From Nocardia sp. BMG111209 (GTDB taxonomy: Bacteria; Actinomycetota; Actinomycetes; Mycobacteriales; Mycobacteriaceae): DNA of 64,000 bases. Both the position numbers and the translations under genes were made by a program. This document shows positions 29,831 through 39,102 of this stretch, one piece after another. Position 1 is the first letter of the stretch. Every line of letters starts with the position of its first letter. The notes below the pieces were generated by a model that saw only the letters and a list, made by a program, of their open reading frames with translations, had not been told where the DNA came from and did no database searches. The stretch covers positions 620,001 through 684,000 of the forward strand of contig NZ_KB907309.1 in NCBI RefSeq assembly GCF_000381925.1, read 5' to 3'.

Positions 29831-29921
29831 GGAGAACCAGCCTATCCTGCGCCCGAAACCAATTTATGCGCGGGCGGGAGGGCGGAACCGGTAACGACTC
29901 CGTATCGCTTCGGGTACGAAT

Positions 29922-30353
29922 TTACAGCGAAGCCAGCGTGTTGACCTCACGCGTGAAATGCGCCGACCGCGCGGCCACCGACAAGAGTCCGGCCGCCTTC
30001 AACGCCTGATAGCCGCCGACCAGATCGGTGGATCGATGCAGGCCCAGTTGTTGCAGGGCCGCCGCGGCCAGGCTCGAGGTGTAGCCCTCGGAGCAGACCA
30101 CGATCCATTCCACGTCGTGTCCGGTGGCCAGCGACAGCCGGGCCGAACTCGTCGGATCCAGCCGCCATTCCAGGACATTCCGCTCGATCACCAGCGCACC
30201 CGGCAACGTGCCTTCCTTGACGCGCTGCGCCTGCGGTCGAATATCGACCAGCAGCGCGCCCCGGGCGATCGCCTGCGGCAATTCGAAGGCGTAGATCCGC
30301 TGCAGTTGTGCCCGGGCGTTCTCCAACATGCGATCGATGGTCAAGTGGGTCAT
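29922..30353 (-). CDS. Rhodanese-like sulfurtransferase
   Basis: 143 residues, single rhodanese domain with active-site Cys87 in VVCSEGYTSS and the substrate-side LLVDIRP. The ATG at 30353 overlaps the cysteine dioxygenase stop (ATGA), so the two are coupled; the longer frame to 30764 is a shadow inside that gene. A role in handling sulfane sulfur or sulfite made during cysteine oxidation is inferred from the operon. Not membrane-bound. Confidence 0.88.
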   Translation of the reverse strand: MTHLTIDRMLENARAQLQRIYAFELPQAIARGALLVDIRPQAQRVKEGTLPGALVIERNVLEWRLDPTSSARLSLATGHDVEWIVVCSEGYTSSLAAAALQQLGLHRSTDLVGGYQALKAAGLLSVAARSAHFTREVNTLASL

Positions 30354-30994
30354 TTCACATCGCCTTCGGGCTGATCGGTGAGCACTGTCCGGGTCCGCCG
30401 CAGCGACCCGTGGCCGGTGATCTCGTAATAGGACATGGCTGTCAACGGTGGCGAGTAGGCGTGCACCGACAGGGTCGGTTCCTGCGCCCCACCCGGATCC
30501 GCGAGTAGGCCGGGGGCGCGCACCACATCGTGCACCCACCCCAGCGGAAAAGATGCCTGATCGCCCGCGGACAGCGTCCGTTGCCGCAATTCCCTTCCAT
30601 TCCAACGGAATTCCGACAGCGCGCCGCCGAGCACGGTGAGTGCTCCGAGCGAACCGGCGTGGTCGTGCAATTCGGTGGCCTTGTCGGGCACCCAGCTGAT
30701 CAGCCAGACGTCGACCTCGTCGTCGGTCAGCAGGCGGGTGGCCCATCGATTCGCTGTGGGCCACACCCCACCGGCGGGCAGCAGATGGTCGTATCGGCCG
30801 GCCAGCACATCCTCGGCGCCCTCGTCGGTGAGCCGCAGCAGGTCGGCAGGCCGCAACCGGGTGGGCAGGGCCGAGGCCACCGGTCGTTCGACGACCTCGG
30901 ACGGCAGCGTGCGGGCGCGGACCCCGGGGGTACCGGACACCAACGGCGGTGCGGTCACGGTGACGGAACGAGGGGAAGTGACAGAAGAACGCAT
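30350..30994 (-). CDS. Cysteine dioxygenase
   Basis: 214 residues, cupin fold. The three-histidine iron site appears as His110, His112 (ELHDHAGS) and His155 (GWVHDVV). The enzyme oxidises L-cysteine to cysteine sulfinate; related thiol dioxygenases use 3-mercaptopropionate, which cannot be excluded. GGAG 8 nt before the ATG supports the start. It is preceded by a short ORF with tandem Cys codons and hairpins, which points to cysteine-responsive attenuation. Confidence 0.88.
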   Translation of the reverse strand: MRSSVTSPRSVTVTAPPLVSGTPGVRARTLPSEVVERPVASALPTRLRPADLLRLTDEGAEDVLAGRYDHLLPAGGVWPTANRWATRLLTDDEVDVWLISWVPDKATELHDHAGSLGALTVLGGALSEFRWNGRELRQRTLSAGDQASFPLGWVHDVVRAPGLLADPGGAQEPTLSVHAYSPPLTAMSYYEITGHGSLRRTRTVLTDQPEGDVK

Positions 30995-31024
30995 GAGCGA
31001 ATCTCCAGGAGAAGTGGACGACCG

Positions 31025-31043
31025 GGGGCAGATACGAAGCCCC
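31025..31043 (-). promoter_or_regulatory. Second leader hairpin before cysteine dioxygenase
   Basis: GGGGC...GCCCC, a 5-bp stem with a 9-nt loop (minus strand GGGGCTTCGTATCTGCCCC), between the leader ORF and the dioxygenase ribosome site. Candidate terminator or Shine-Dalgarno-influencing stem of an attenuator. Confidence 0.45.
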
Positions 31044-31052
31044 GACGTCGGC

Positions 31053-31070
31053 CGAGGCGAATCAGCCTCG
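31053..31070 (-). promoter_or_regulatory. Leader hairpin overlapping the Cys codons' stop
   Basis: CGAGGC-TGATTC-GCCTCG, a 6-bp perfect stem whose 5' arm covers the Arg-Gly codons right after Cys-Cys and whose loop holds the leader stop. A ribosome paused at the Cys codons or at the stop would prevent this stem, the geometry expected of an attenuator. Confidence 0.55.
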
Positions 31071-31091
31071 ACAACACTCCTGGGAGATCAT
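31062..31091 (-). CDS. Nine-residue leader peptide MISQECCRG
   Basis: ATG at 31091, stop TGA at 31064-31062, tandem TGT TGT cysteine codons at positions 6-7. It lies 67 nt upstream of the cysteine dioxygenase start and overlaps a hairpin. Actinobacteria are known to use short Cys-rich upstream ORFs to control sulfur genes by ribosome pausing when Cys-tRNA is low. Here the downstream gene consumes cysteine, so the logic may be reversed or based on read-through. Too short for statistical support; context makes it credible. Confidence 0.55.
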   Translation of the reverse strand: MISQECCRG

Positions 31092-31110
31092 GCGCTTGAA
31101 CACGGATGCG

Positions 31111-31116
31111 AGCTTA
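31111..31116 (-). promoter_or_regulatory. Possible -10 element of the cysteine dioxygenase leader
   Basis: TAAGCT (minus strand) fits TANNNT, about 20 nt upstream of the leader ATG, giving a 5' UTR of roughly 13 nt if used. No good -35 is visible. Tentative. Confidence 0.3.
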
Positions 31117-31171
31117 GCAGCATTCCGGCGCGCCGCCGATACCCCTGTGGCGAATCCGACACCGGTGACCG

Positions 31172-31966
31172 TCATCGGCGGCGCTGCTGCTGATTGCGCT
31201 CGTAGACCAGGCGCAGGCCGTCCAGGGTCAGATGCGGCTCGTGATGTTCGATGGTCTCCGATTCGGGCACGATCAGCGGGGCGGCGGCGCCGGTCGCCAC
31301 GACCGCGACATTGTCGCCGGACAGCGCGTCCAGTTCGTCCCGGATGCGATCGATCAGCCCGTCGACCAGGCCGGCGAAACCGAAGATCGCACCGGATTGC
31401 AGGCATTCGGTGCTGTTCTTGCCCAGCACCGACCGCGGCCGGGCCAGCTCCACCCGGCGCAGCGCGGTATTCGACACCAACGCCTCGGTCGCCGTCTCCA
31501 CGCCCGCGGCGATACTGCCGCCGAGGAACTCGCCCTTCGCCGACACCACGTCCACACAGGTCGCGGTGCCGAAATCGACCACGATCGCCGCCGTGTGGAA
31601 CCGCTGATAGGCGGCCAGGCAGTTGACGATCCGGTCCGCGCCGACCTCCTTCGGATTGTCGACCAGCAGCGGAATCCCGGTCCGCACACCGGGTTCCACC
31701 AGCACGTGCGGTACCTCGGCCCAGTATCGACTCAGCATCGTGCGCAGTTCGCGCAGCACCGGCGACACCGTCGACAAGGCGGCGACCCCGACCACCTGGT
31801 CCATCCGCTCGCCGAGCAGCCCGCGCACCTGCATGGCGAATTCGTCGGCGGTGAGCAGTGGGTTGGTGTGCACCCGCCAGGTGCGGGCCAGTTTCGCATG
31901 CGATCCGCTGCCGGTGAAGACGCCGAGGCTGATGCTCGTCGTCCGGACGTCGATGGTCAGCAGCAT
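31172..31966 (-). CDS. coaX: Type III pantothenate kinase
   Basis: 264 residues, ASKHA-fold kinase: N-terminal [17 protein letters not shown] phosphate loop, [10 protein letters not shown] and the [13 protein letters not shown] metal/ATP site. It phosphorylates pantothenate, the first step to CoA, ATP-dependent and not inhibited by CoA in characterised members. It lies 22 bp downstream of panD in the panC-panD-coaX run, as in M. tuberculosis (Rv3600c). An Arg/Gln-rich C-terminus ends the protein. Confidence 0.93.
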   Translation of the reverse strand: MLLTIDVRTTSISLGVFTGSGSHAKLARTWRVHTNPLLTADEFAMQVRGLLGERMDQVVGVAALSTVSPVLRELRTMLSRYWAEVPHVLVEPGVRTGIPLLVDNPKEVGADRIVNCLAAYQRFHTAAIVVDFGTATCVDVVSAKGEFLGGSIAAGVETATEALVSNTALRRVELARPRSVLGKNSTECLQSGAIFGFAGLVDGLIDRIRDELDALSGDNVAVVATGAAAPLIVPESETIEHHEPHLTLDGLRLVYERNQQQRRR

Positions 31967-31988
31967 GGCGTCGCGCCTCGCCCGCGGA

Positions 31989-32408
31989 TCAGGCGACGGT
32001 CAGGGAACGAGGGGAGGACAACCCGGATCCGTCGGGCGCGTGCGCCGGATCGGCGCCCAGGTCCACCGGGCGGTTGCGCTCGTCGACGAACACCACCCGC
32101 GGCGCATACTCGCGCAGCTCGGCCTCGTCCATCATGCCGTAGGCGATCAGGATGACCAGATCGCCGGGATGTACGAGATGTGCTGCGGCGCCGTTGATTC
32201 CGATCACCCCGGAACCCGGCTCACCGGCGATCACATAGGTCTCGAGCCGGGCGCCGTTGTCGATGTCGACGATGCAGACCTGTTCGCCCTCGAGCAGGTC
32301 GGCGGCCGCCATCAGATCCGGATCCACCGTCACCGAACCGACGTAGTGCAGGTCGGCATGGGTGACCGTGGCGCGGTGGATCTTCGACTTCATCATGGTG
32401 CGCAACAA
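31989..32408 (-). CDS. panD: Aspartate 1-decarboxylase
   Basis: 139 residues. The self-cleavage site Gly24-Ser25 (HYVGSVTVD), which generates the pyruvoyl cofactor, is present, with the conserved [13 protein letters not shown]-terminus and [12 protein letters not shown]. It makes beta-alanine for pantothenate. The last 25 residues form a flexible tail of the kind linked to pyrazinoic-acid binding in M. tuberculosis PanD. panC ends 32 bp upstream. Confidence 0.95.
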   Translation of the reverse strand: MLRTMMKSKIHRATVTHADLHYVGSVTVDPDLMAAADLLEGEQVCIVDIDNGARLETYVIAGEPGSGVIGINGAAAHLVHPGDLVILIAYGMMDEAELREYAPRVVFVDERNRPVDLGADPAHAPDGSGLSSPRSLTVA

Positions 32409-32440
32409 CGTCGTCGCCTCTCTCGATACGGAACGGCCGG

Positions 32441-33364
32441 TCAGGCCGGGGACGTGGGATGGCCGTCGGCCGACACCCCGACCGTCACGGACAGATTGTC
32501 GATGAGCCGGGTGCCGCCGATCCGGCCGGCGACCAGCAGCCGGGCGTTGCCGCTCCAGCCCGGTGCGCCGACCGGGCCCAGATCGGCGGCGCGCAACTCC
32601 AGATAGTCGACGCCGATCCCGGGCGCCTGATCGAGGACGGCGCGCGCGGCGGCGACCACCGCCTCCGGTCCGAGTCCGGCGGCGTGCCGGCCCGCGGCCA
32701 GCGCCGCCGACAATGCGGCCGCCAGCTCCCGCTGCACCGGATCCAGATAGCGGTTGCGCGAGGACATCGCCAGCCCGTCGCGTTCGCGGACCGTGCCCAC
32801 CGGCACGATTCGCACCTCGAAGTTCAGGTCCCGCACCAGCTGCCGGATCAGGGTCAGCTGCTGATAATCCTTCTCACCGAAGAACGCCTCGTGCGGTCGC
32901 GCGATCTGCAGCAGCTTCGCCACCACGGTCAGTACCCCGGCGAAATGGCCGGGCCGCACCGCGCCCTCCAGCTCCGCGCCGAGCGGGCCGGGTTCGACGG
33001 TGGTGCGCGGACCGTCCGGATACATCTCGGCCGCACTGGGCGCGAAGACCAGTTCCACACCCTCGCCGCGCAACAGTTCCACATCGGAATCGAGGGTGCG
33101 CGGGTACTTGCCGAGATCCTCTGCCGCGCCGAACTGCAACGGGTTCACGAAGATCGAGACGATGACCACCTGATTGGTGCGCTTGGCCCGGCGGACCAGC
33201 TCCAGATGCCCGTCGTGCAGGGCGCCCATGGTCGGCACCAGCGCCACCGTGCGGCCCACCGCGCGCAGCGCGTTCGACACCGCGGCCAGCCGGGCCGGAT
33301 CGTGCAGCACGGTCAGCTCGCCCGGCCGATAGCTCGCGCGCAGGGTCGTCGGATCGGCCGTCAA
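32441..33364 (-). CDS. panC: Pantothenate synthetase
   Basis: 307 residues. ATP-site signatures [18 protein letters not shown] and [10 protein letters not shown], and the KMSKS-like AMSSRNRYL, are intact. It condenses pantoate and beta-alanine. The start is a TTG at 33364 that overlaps the upstream stop (TTGA), with GGAGG 4 nt before it; the frame is open to 34369, but that is antisense-free read-through of the neighbour. The length agrees with M. tuberculosis PanC (309). Confidence 0.94.
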   Translation of the reverse strand: MTADPTTLRASYRPGELTVLHDPARLAAVSNALRAVGRTVALVPTMGALHDGHLELVRRAKRTNQVVIVSIFVNPLQFGAAEDLGKYPRTLDSDVELLRGEGVELVFAPSAAEMYPDGPRTTVEPGPLGAELEGAVRPGHFAGVLTVVAKLLQIARPHEAFFGEKDYQQLTLIRQLVRDLNFEVRIVPVGTVRERDGLAMSSRNRYLDPVQRELAAALSAALAAGRHAAGLGPEAVVAAARAVLDQAPGIGVDYLELRAADLGPVGAPGWSGNARLLVAGRIGGTRLIDNLSVTVGVSADGHPTSPA

Positions 33365-34272
33365 CGGTCCTCCAGCAGTTCGATGAGGTCGGGATCGGAT
33401 CCGGCCATCTCGGCGGTGCGCAGCGACAGCGCGCGGTAGCCGGCGGCCAGCCGGGGATCGAGGGTGGTCAGCGCGTCCAGGTGCGCGGATACCGCGGCGA
33501 CGTCGCCGCGCGCCACCGGGCCGGTCAGTGCCGCCGGGCCGCGCCGCAGCGCGTTGTCCAGCGCCGCCGAGGCCAGCGGGGCGAGGATTCGCTCGGGCAG
33601 GCCACCGGGCTGGCCGTCGACCAGCGGTTGGCCCAGCAGGCCGGGGCCCTCCAGCGCGGACCGCAGCGCGGCGACCGCGTCGACGATGAGCGTGACCAGG
33701 TGATTGCTGCCGTGGGCGAGCGCGGCGTGATAGAGCGTGCGGTGCTCCTCGGAGACCCGCACCGGCTCCCCGCCCATCTCGATGACCAGCGACTGCGCGA
33801 TGGCGTAGCCGATCTCGTCGGCGGCGGTGATACCGAAACAGGCGTTGCCGAGCCGGGTGAGGTCCTCGTCGTGACCGGTGAAGGTCATGGCCGGATGGAC
33901 GGCCAGCGGCAGCGCGCCGAGTTCGGTCAGGGGGGCGAGGACGGTGATGCCGTTGGCGCCGGAGGTGTGCGCGACGATCGTGCCGGGCCGTACCACCGCG
34001 GCGGTGGCCAGGCCGGATACCAGGCCGGACAGTTCGGCGTCGGGGACGGCCAGGATCAGCAGCTCGCTGCGCGCGGCCACCTCCTCGGCGGGCAGGATCT
34101 GCGATTCGGGTAGCCGGGTGCGCGCCCGGCGCACCGAGGCGTCGGAGATCGCGGACACTCCGAACACCACATGGCCGGCCCGCTCCAGCGCGGCGCCCAG
34201 CGCCGAACCCACGCGTCCCGCCGAGACGATTCCCACCGTCAAGCGTGCAGGCGCAAAGTGACTGGAGGTCAC
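33361..34272 (-). CDS. DUF2520 / Rossmann-like NAD(P)-binding protein, Rv3603c-like
   Basis: 303 residues from the GTG at 34272, chosen for AGAGGA 5 nt upstream; 34302 is an alternative. The N-terminal Rossmann fold ([22 protein letters not shown]) and a DUF2520 C-terminal helical domain resemble 6-phosphogluconate- or ketopantoate-reductase-like enzymes. Invariant position just before panC in actinobacteria has led others to suggest a role in pantothenate synthesis, but no reaction is established. Translationally coupled to panC. Confidence 0.85.
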   Translation of the reverse strand: MTSSHFAPARLTVGIVSAGRVGSALGAALERAGHVVFGVSAISDASVRRARTRLPESQILPAEEVAARSELLILAVPDAELSGLVSGLATAAVVRPGTIVAHTSGANGITVLAPLTELGALPLAVHPAMTFTGHDEDLTRLGNACFGITAADEIGYAIAQSLVIEMGGEPVRVSEEHRTLYHAALAHGSNHLVTLIVDAVAALRSALEGPGLLGQPLVDGQPGGLPERILAPLASAALDNALRRGPAALTGPVARGDVAAVSAHLDALTTLDPRLAAGYRALSLRTAEMAGSDPDLIELLEDR

Positions 34273-34421
34273 CGTTGTCCTCTCGAAATGATGCTTCGAC
34301 ACAGTTCCAGTCCCGCGAATGCGCAGGTACCGGACTTACCGAGTCGAGAATAGGCGCCCGGCCGCGCACGCGGCCAGCACGGGGACCGTGATGTTCGCCT
34401 CACGAACACCGTGGCCCGGGC

Positions 34422-35957
34422 TCAGCGGTTGGTGTCGTCGTCCTGTTCCGAGCGCAGGTTGGCCATGATCTCGGCGACCGAGAGGCGGTGGGTGCTGTCC
34501 TCCGCCGCGCGGCGGCGCCGGCGGGCGCCGGGGGTGCCGATCGGCGTGCCCGGATCGGCCGGATTCGCGGCGGCCGGTGCGTGGGTCGGCGAGGTCTGGT
34601 CCCGGAGGTCCTGCCAGCCGGTGGACGCGGGCTCGGCCGGAGGTTGCCGGTCGGCGTACTCCGGCTGCGGGGCGCCGTTGCGGGCCTGGTCGTCGCGGTT
34701 CGCGTGGATGTCGGGGGCCACGCTGGGCTCCCGGGCGGCGCCCCGATCCCAGATCGCGCCGCGGCGCGGCGCTTCCACGGGCCGGTGGATCTCGGCGGGA
34801 GGGGTGTCGCCGGTGGTGTCCGGCGACCATCGGTCGTCGCGGGAGATGTCCTCGGCGGGCGGCGCGTCCGTGCGGGACCGGGCCCAGTCGTCGTCCGTGG
34901 CGCTTTCGGGCCAGGCCGCGTTTCGCACCGGGTCGCCGGACCCGGTCGCGTCGTCCTGGGGCCAGGCCGGCTCGGCGGGCGCGCTGGTCTGCTCCCAGGA
35001 CCAGCCGGCATGTCTCGCCGGCTGGTCCGGATCGTCACGCGACGGCTCGCCGGCCCAGGTCGCGCCGGTCTCGGCGGTGTCGCCCCAGCGCGATTCCTTC
35101 CGGAAGTCCCGCTCCTCGCGGGGTTCCGGACGCAGCATCGGCTCGACCCGGTGGGACGGATCGAAGCCCTCCAGCGGGTCGAACGGATCGAACGCCGCGG
35201 ACCGGTAGGCGTCGAAACTCGCGAAGGTCTCCGACGCGTGCGAATCGAGGAAGGCGGCGAAGGAGATATCGGACGGATGCGGATCCGCGGGCGCCTCGTG
35301 CGCGAAGTGTTCCGGCGTGACGATCGAGGTCTCGGCGGTCACCGGATCGTCGAAAGGGCTGGCGAAGGCGGGCGGCTCCGGATGGTCGGGCTCGAAGATC
35401 GGGGTCATCGAGATCGGCGACAGCGGCGGGGCGTTCCAGGGATCCCAGTCGGTTTCCGTGTGGTTATCGTTCGCCGACGACGCGCTCGGCAATTCCTGGA
35501 TCCGGAACGCGTCCGCGTGCAGGGCAGGCCGGTGATCCATCTGTACACCGTCGAACAGACGTTGCAGGTTCTCCCGCAGCACCACGAGTTCGGCGCGCAG
35601 GGCGGCCAGCTCCTCCGACTCGGCGCCGACCTCCTCCCGGACCCGGGACTCGACATCGTGCTCGAATTCGCGCCGCGCGCTGATCTCGCGCTCGAGCTGC
35701 AGCTGATAGACCTTCTGCAGGTCACGGGCCTTGGCCCGGTCATCCGTCGACTCGCGGCGATAGCGGGTCGCAGCGAGCGCGCCGAGAACGGCCGCCCAGA
35801 GTGCGGCCACCAGTCCGATCCGAACCAACTGCAGGCTGTCACTGAAGATCAGGAACACACTGGCAATCAGACCGAGCAGAATCAAAAGACCGAGAACAAG
35901 TTTCCCCGTGTCACCCCGGGACTGCCGGGAAGCACTGCTACGGGAGGGTGGAGCCAT
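34422..35957 (-). CDS. Membrane-anchored coiled-coil protein with long acidic disordered tail, Rv3604c-like
   Basis: 511 residues from the ATG at 35957. Two membrane segments (about 18-38 and 42-62), then a coiled coil (about 70-140, rich in Arg/Glu: LQLEREISARREFEHDVESR), then 350 residues of low-complexity Asp/Pro/Ser/Trp-rich sequence ending in LSVAEIMANLRSEQDDD. The N-terminal part and location correspond to Rv3604c (DUF6779-type). Function unknown; the topology suggests an envelope or division scaffold, which is speculation. Confidence 0.8.
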   Translation of the reverse strand: MAPPSRSSASRQSRGDTGKLVLGLLILLGLIASVFLIFSDSLQLVRIGLVAALWAAVLGALAATRYRRESTDDRAKARDLQKVYQLQLEREISARREFEHDVESRVREEVGAESEELAALRAELVVLRENLQRLFDGVQMDHRPALHADAFRIQELPSASSANDNHTETDWDPWNAPPLSPISMTPIFEPDHPEPPAFASPFDDPVTAETSIVTPEHFAHEAPADPHPSDISFAAFLDSHASETFASFDAYRSAAFDPFDPLEGFDPSHRVEPMLRPEPREERDFRKESRWGDTAETGATWAGEPSRDDPDQPARHAGWSWEQTSAPAEPAWPQDDATGSGDPVRNAAWPESATDDDWARSRTDAPPAEDISRDDRWSPDTTGDTPPAEIHRPVEAPRRGAIWDRGAAREPSVAPDIHANRDDQARNGAPQPEYADRQPPAEPASTGWQDLRDQTSPTHAPAAANPADPGTPIGTPGARRRRRAAEDSTHRLSVAEIMANLRSEQDDDTNR

Positions 35958-36027
35958 GCCCGCTAGGGTAGCTTGCTCAGCTGAATCCGGCTCGTTTCTG
36001 ATCAGGTGACTAGGAACCCATCGATAA

Positions 36028-36507
36028 CTAAGCGGTTGCGGATTCATCCGGTGGCTCGCCGGGCGCCCGACAGCAATACTCCAGCCACAACGCGGCCGCC
36101 ACCAGGGCCGCGCCCGCCACCAGACCGACGATCGCGCCGGGGGTGTCGGCGGCCGCCGCGTGCAGGCTGGACCGCTGCGGATACACCCAGACCAGGAACC
36201 CCAGCCAGACCCCGCCCGCCAGCGAGCCGACCTGCGCCGAGGCCTTGGCCAGCGCCACCGCGCGGGCCACGGTGATCGGATGCAGCTGCCGGGGACCGTC
36301 GCCGATGCGCTCGTCGCCGACCCGGGTCCGGATCATGAAGCCCAGCACCGCTTCCAGCGCCGCGACCGGATACAGGGACGCGCCCGCGATCACGGTGATC
36401 GGCGGGAAGCTCGAGTACGCCCAGCGGGTGGCGACCCAGGCCACGACCGCCGCGATCAGCACGTTCGCCGTCAGGTCCAGCGCCCGCGTCGGTTTCATGA
36501 CATTCAC
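36028..36507 (-). CDS. DUF3180 membrane protein, Rv3605c-like
   Basis: 159 residues from the GTG overlapping the folK stop (GTGA); an ATG three codons later is the alternative. Four hydrophobic segments (about 14-30, 36-56, 84-106, 124-144) and the conserved MKPTRALDLT start identify the DUF3180 family, which travels with the folate operon across actinobacteria. Function unknown. Confidence 0.85.
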   Translation of the reverse strand: MNVMKPTRALDLTANVLIAAVVAWVATRWAYSSFPPITVIAGASLYPVAALEAVLGFMIRTRVGDERIGDGPRQLHPITVARAVALAKASAQVGSLAGGVWLGFLVWVYPQRSSLHAAAADTPGAIVGLVAGAALVAAALWLEYCCRAPGEPPDESATA

Positions 36508-37043
36508 CGCGAGACCGCCCCGAGCGTCAGTTCGGTGGGTCGTACCGCGGCGCGTTCGGCGGGGTCGAGTTCGGCCAGCAGATCTCGGACCGGCCGGGCC
36601 CGGCCGTCCACCTCGAGCGTGGCCTCCGGTTCCGCCGCGAGCCACGGCACCAGCACGAAGGCGCGATGGCGCGCCTGCGGATGCGGCAGGACCAGTGCCG
36701 GATCGGCGCTCCGGACCGGCGTCGCACCGCCTGCCGAATCCGTTGTGACACAGGTGATCACGTCGACATCGAGGGTGCGGGCGCCCCAGCGCACCTCGCG
36801 CACCCGGTGCGCGGCCTGTTCCAGTTCCTGGCCGCGGCGCAACCACTCCCACGGGCCGGCCTCCGGATCGTCCACCACCAGAACGGCATTCAGGTAGTCG
36901 TCCTGTTCCACGCCACCCCAGGGGGCGGTCGTGTAGACCGGCGACACCGCCACCAGCCACGGCGCGAACGCGTCGACGACGCCGCGCAGATGCGCCTGCC
37001 GATCGCCGAGATTCGACCCGATCGACAACACCGCCCGGCTCAC
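36504..37043 (-). CDS. folK: 2-amino-4-hydroxy-6-hydroxymethyldihydropteridine pyrophosphokinase
   Basis: 179 residues, HPPK family: [20 protein letters not shown]-terminus, YTTAPWG loop and the [13 protein letters not shown] magnesium/ATP motif ([11 protein letters not shown]), with [16 protein letters not shown]. It transfers pyrophosphate from ATP to the pterin alcohol in folate synthesis. It overlaps folB upstream and the DUF3180 gene downstream by 4 bp each. Confidence 0.95.
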   Translation of the reverse strand: MSRAVLSIGSNLGDRQAHLRGVVDAFAPWLVAVSPVYTTAPWGGVEQDDYLNAVLVVDDPEAGPWEWLRRGQELEQAAHRVREVRWGARTLDVDVITCVTTDSAGGATPVRSADPALVLPHPQARHRAFVLVPWLAAEPEATLEVDGRARPVRDLLAELDPAERAAVRPTELTLGAVSR

Positions 37044-37423
37044 GATCCCACCTCGGCCGTGCGGCTGCGGGTGGTGACCACGCGGACATCCGCGAAGGTG
37101 TGCGGGATCGGCGCCGAGGGCTTGTGCACGGTCACCTCCGCGGCCGCGATGCGCGGATCGGCGGCGAGCACGGCGTCGGCGATCTCCGACACCACGGTCT
37201 CGATGAGATCGCGGGCCGGGCCCTGCACGATGCGCACCGCCAGTTCGGCGAGCGTGCCGTAATCAACGGTGGCGCCGAGATCGTCGGTGGCCGCGGCGGC
37301 CGCGAAATCCGTCCGGACGGTGATGTCGACGACGAATTCCTGGCCGTCGCGGCGCTCGTAGTCGAACACGCCGTGATAGCCGAACGCGCGCAGACCGCGC
37401 AGCTCGATCCGATCGGTATTCAC
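37040..37423 (-). CDS. folB: Dihydroneopterin aldolase
   Basis: 127 residues from a GTG overlapping the folP stop. Family residues include Glu and Tyr of [23 protein letters not shown] and the catalytic Lys in [12 protein letters not shown]. It cleaves dihydroneopterin to the hydroxymethyl pterin used by FolK. The frame open to 37570 is a shadow of folP. Confidence 0.94.
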   Translation of the reverse strand: MNTDRIELRGLRAFGYHGVFDYERRDGQEFVVDITVRTDFAAAAATDDLGATVDYGTLAELAVRIVQGPARDLIETVVSEIADAVLAADPRIAAAEVTVHKPSAPIPHTFADVRVVTTRSRTAEVGS

Positions 37424-38346
37424 CTGACTCCCTGTCGCCGTCGATCCCCGTCGATCGCACCCGTATCCGTGCCGTCCACGGCCGCCGGCTCGACGCCGCC
37501 GCGCCGCCAGGCCTCGGTCACCGCCAGGGCGTCCAGCGACGAGCGCACATCGTGTACCCGGACCCCCCACGCGCCGTGCCAGGCCGCCAGCGCCGAGACG
37601 GTGGCCGTCGCCACCTCACGCCCGTCGGCCGGGCGCGGGGTCGCCGCGGCATCCGGTTCGGCCAGTAGCGAGCCCAGGAAGCGCTTCCGGGACGCGCCGA
37701 CCAATACGGGCAGCCCCTGCCCGACCAGCCGGGGCAGCGCATGCAGTAATGCCCAGTTGTGACCGGCGTTCTTCGCGAACCCCAGGCCCGGATCCAGGAC
37801 CAGCGCGCTGGGGTGGACCCCGGCGGCCAGCGCCAGATCCACCTGCGTGGACAGTTCGTCGATCACCTCGGTGACCACATCGTCGTAGTGGTCGGCCGGG
37901 CCCAGATGGCGGTAGTCGGCCGCCGCCCGCCAGTGCATGAGGATCCACGGGATCCCGGCGTCGGCGACGACCCGGACCATATCCGCGTCCGCCCGGCCGC
38001 CCGAGACGTCGTTGACCACCGACGCGCCCGCCTCGATCGCCGCCGCGGCGACGGCGGCCCGCATGGTGTCCACACTGGTCGGCACGCCGGCCGCGCGCAA
38101 CTCCCGGATCACCGGGGTCACGCGCGCCGTCTCCGCGGCCGGATCGACCCGCACCGCACCGGGCCGGGTGGACTCGCCGCCGACATCGATGATGTCGGCG
38201 CCCGCCCGGTACAGCCGGATACCGTGCTCGACGGCCAGCGCCGGATCGAGGTACCGGCCGCCGTCGGAGAAGGAGTCGCTGGTCACGTTCACGACTCCCA
38301 TGACCACACAGGACCGTCCGGCGCGGGGCGTGATCAGCGGGATCAT
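37420..38346 (-). CDS. folP: Dihydropteroate synthase
   Basis: 308 residues, TIM barrel: [28 protein letters not shown] (phosphate loop), [18 protein letters not shown] ([12 protein letters not shown]) and GASRKRFLG. It joins pterin pyrophosphate to p-aminobenzoate and is the sulfonamide target; the usual Pro/Arg positions of the STRPGA loop are intact. It starts 62 bp after folE and leads the overlapping folP-folB-folK chain. Confidence 0.95.
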   Translation of the reverse strand: MIPLITPRAGRSCVVMGVVNVTSDSFSDGGRYLDPALAVEHGIRLYRAGADIIDVGGESTRPGAVRVDPAAETARVTPVIRELRAAGVPTSVDTMRAAVAAAAIEAGASVVNDVSGGRADADMVRVVADAGIPWILMHWRAAADYRHLGPADHYDDVVTEVIDELSTQVDLALAAGVHPSALVLDPGLGFAKNAGHNWALLHALPRLVGQGLPVLVGASRKRFLGSLLAEPDAAATPRPADGREVATATVSALAAWHGAWGVRVHDVRSSLDALAVTEAWRRGGVEPAAVDGTDTGAIDGDRRRQGVR

Positions 38347-38408
38347 GGGCAGTATCTTCGCCTATCCGTTCCGGCGCGTCGCTGCCGGTATCCGGCTGCC
38401 GCGACGGC

Positions 38409-39029
38409 CTATTTGCGGAGGATGAGATCGAGCGCCTCGGCGCGCGAGGCCGCGTTGGTCTGCAGCAGTCCGCGCACCGCCGAGGTGGTGGTGCTGGCGC
38501 CCGGCTTGCGGATGCCGCGCATCGCCATGCAGAGATGTTCGGCCTCGACCACCACGATCGCGCCGCGCGGATCCAGCTTGCGCATCAGCGCGTCGGCGAT
38601 CTGGCTGGTGAGCCGCTCCTGCACCTGCGGCCGCTTGGCGTAGAGATCGACCAGCCGGGCCAGCTTCGACAGGCCCGTCACCCGGCCGTGCGTGCCCGGG
38701 ATGTAGCCGACGTGCGCGACCCCGTGGAACGACACCAGATGATGTTCACAGGTCGAGTACATCGGGATGTCGCGGACCAGCACCAGTTCCTGGTGACCCT
38801 CGTCGAACGTGGTGTTGAGCACCGCGTCCGGCTCGGTGTACAGGCCGGCGAACACCTCGCGGTAGGCCCGCGCCACGCGGGCCGGGGTATCGATGAGGCC
38901 CGGACGATCCGGATCCTCACCGACGGCGATCAGCAATTCCCGGACCGCCGCCTCGGCTCGTTCCTGATCGAAAGGGCGGCCGCTGTCGAGCGCTACCGGC
39001 CCGGAAACGACACGGTTGTTGACCGACAC
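38409..39029 (-). CDS. folE: GTP cyclohydrolase I
   Basis: 206 residues from a GTG at 39029 with GGAGG 8 nt upstream. Zinc ligands Cys and His in [12 protein letters not shown] and the later Cys in [10 protein letters not shown] are present, with [20 protein letters not shown]. It forms dihydroneopterin triphosphate, the entry to folate. It starts 73 bp after ftsH on the same strand, as in M. tuberculosis. The frame to 39251 is read-through of ftsH. Confidence 0.95.
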   Translation of the reverse strand: MSVNNRVVSGPVALDSGRPFDQERAEAAVRELLIAVGEDPDRPGLIDTPARVARAYREVFAGLYTEPDAVLNTTFDEGHQELVLVRDIPMYSTCEHHLVSFHGVAHVGYIPGTHGRVTGLSKLARLVDLYAKRPQVQERLTSQIADALMRKLDPRGAIVVVEAEHLCMAMRGIRKPGASTTTSAVRGLLQTNAASRAEALDLILRK

Positions 39030-39102
39030 TCGAGAAACCTCCAAAAATCCCGGGTGCCGGCAATCTTTCGGCACCCCGACCTTCGAGCGTAACCACAGCC
39101 GC

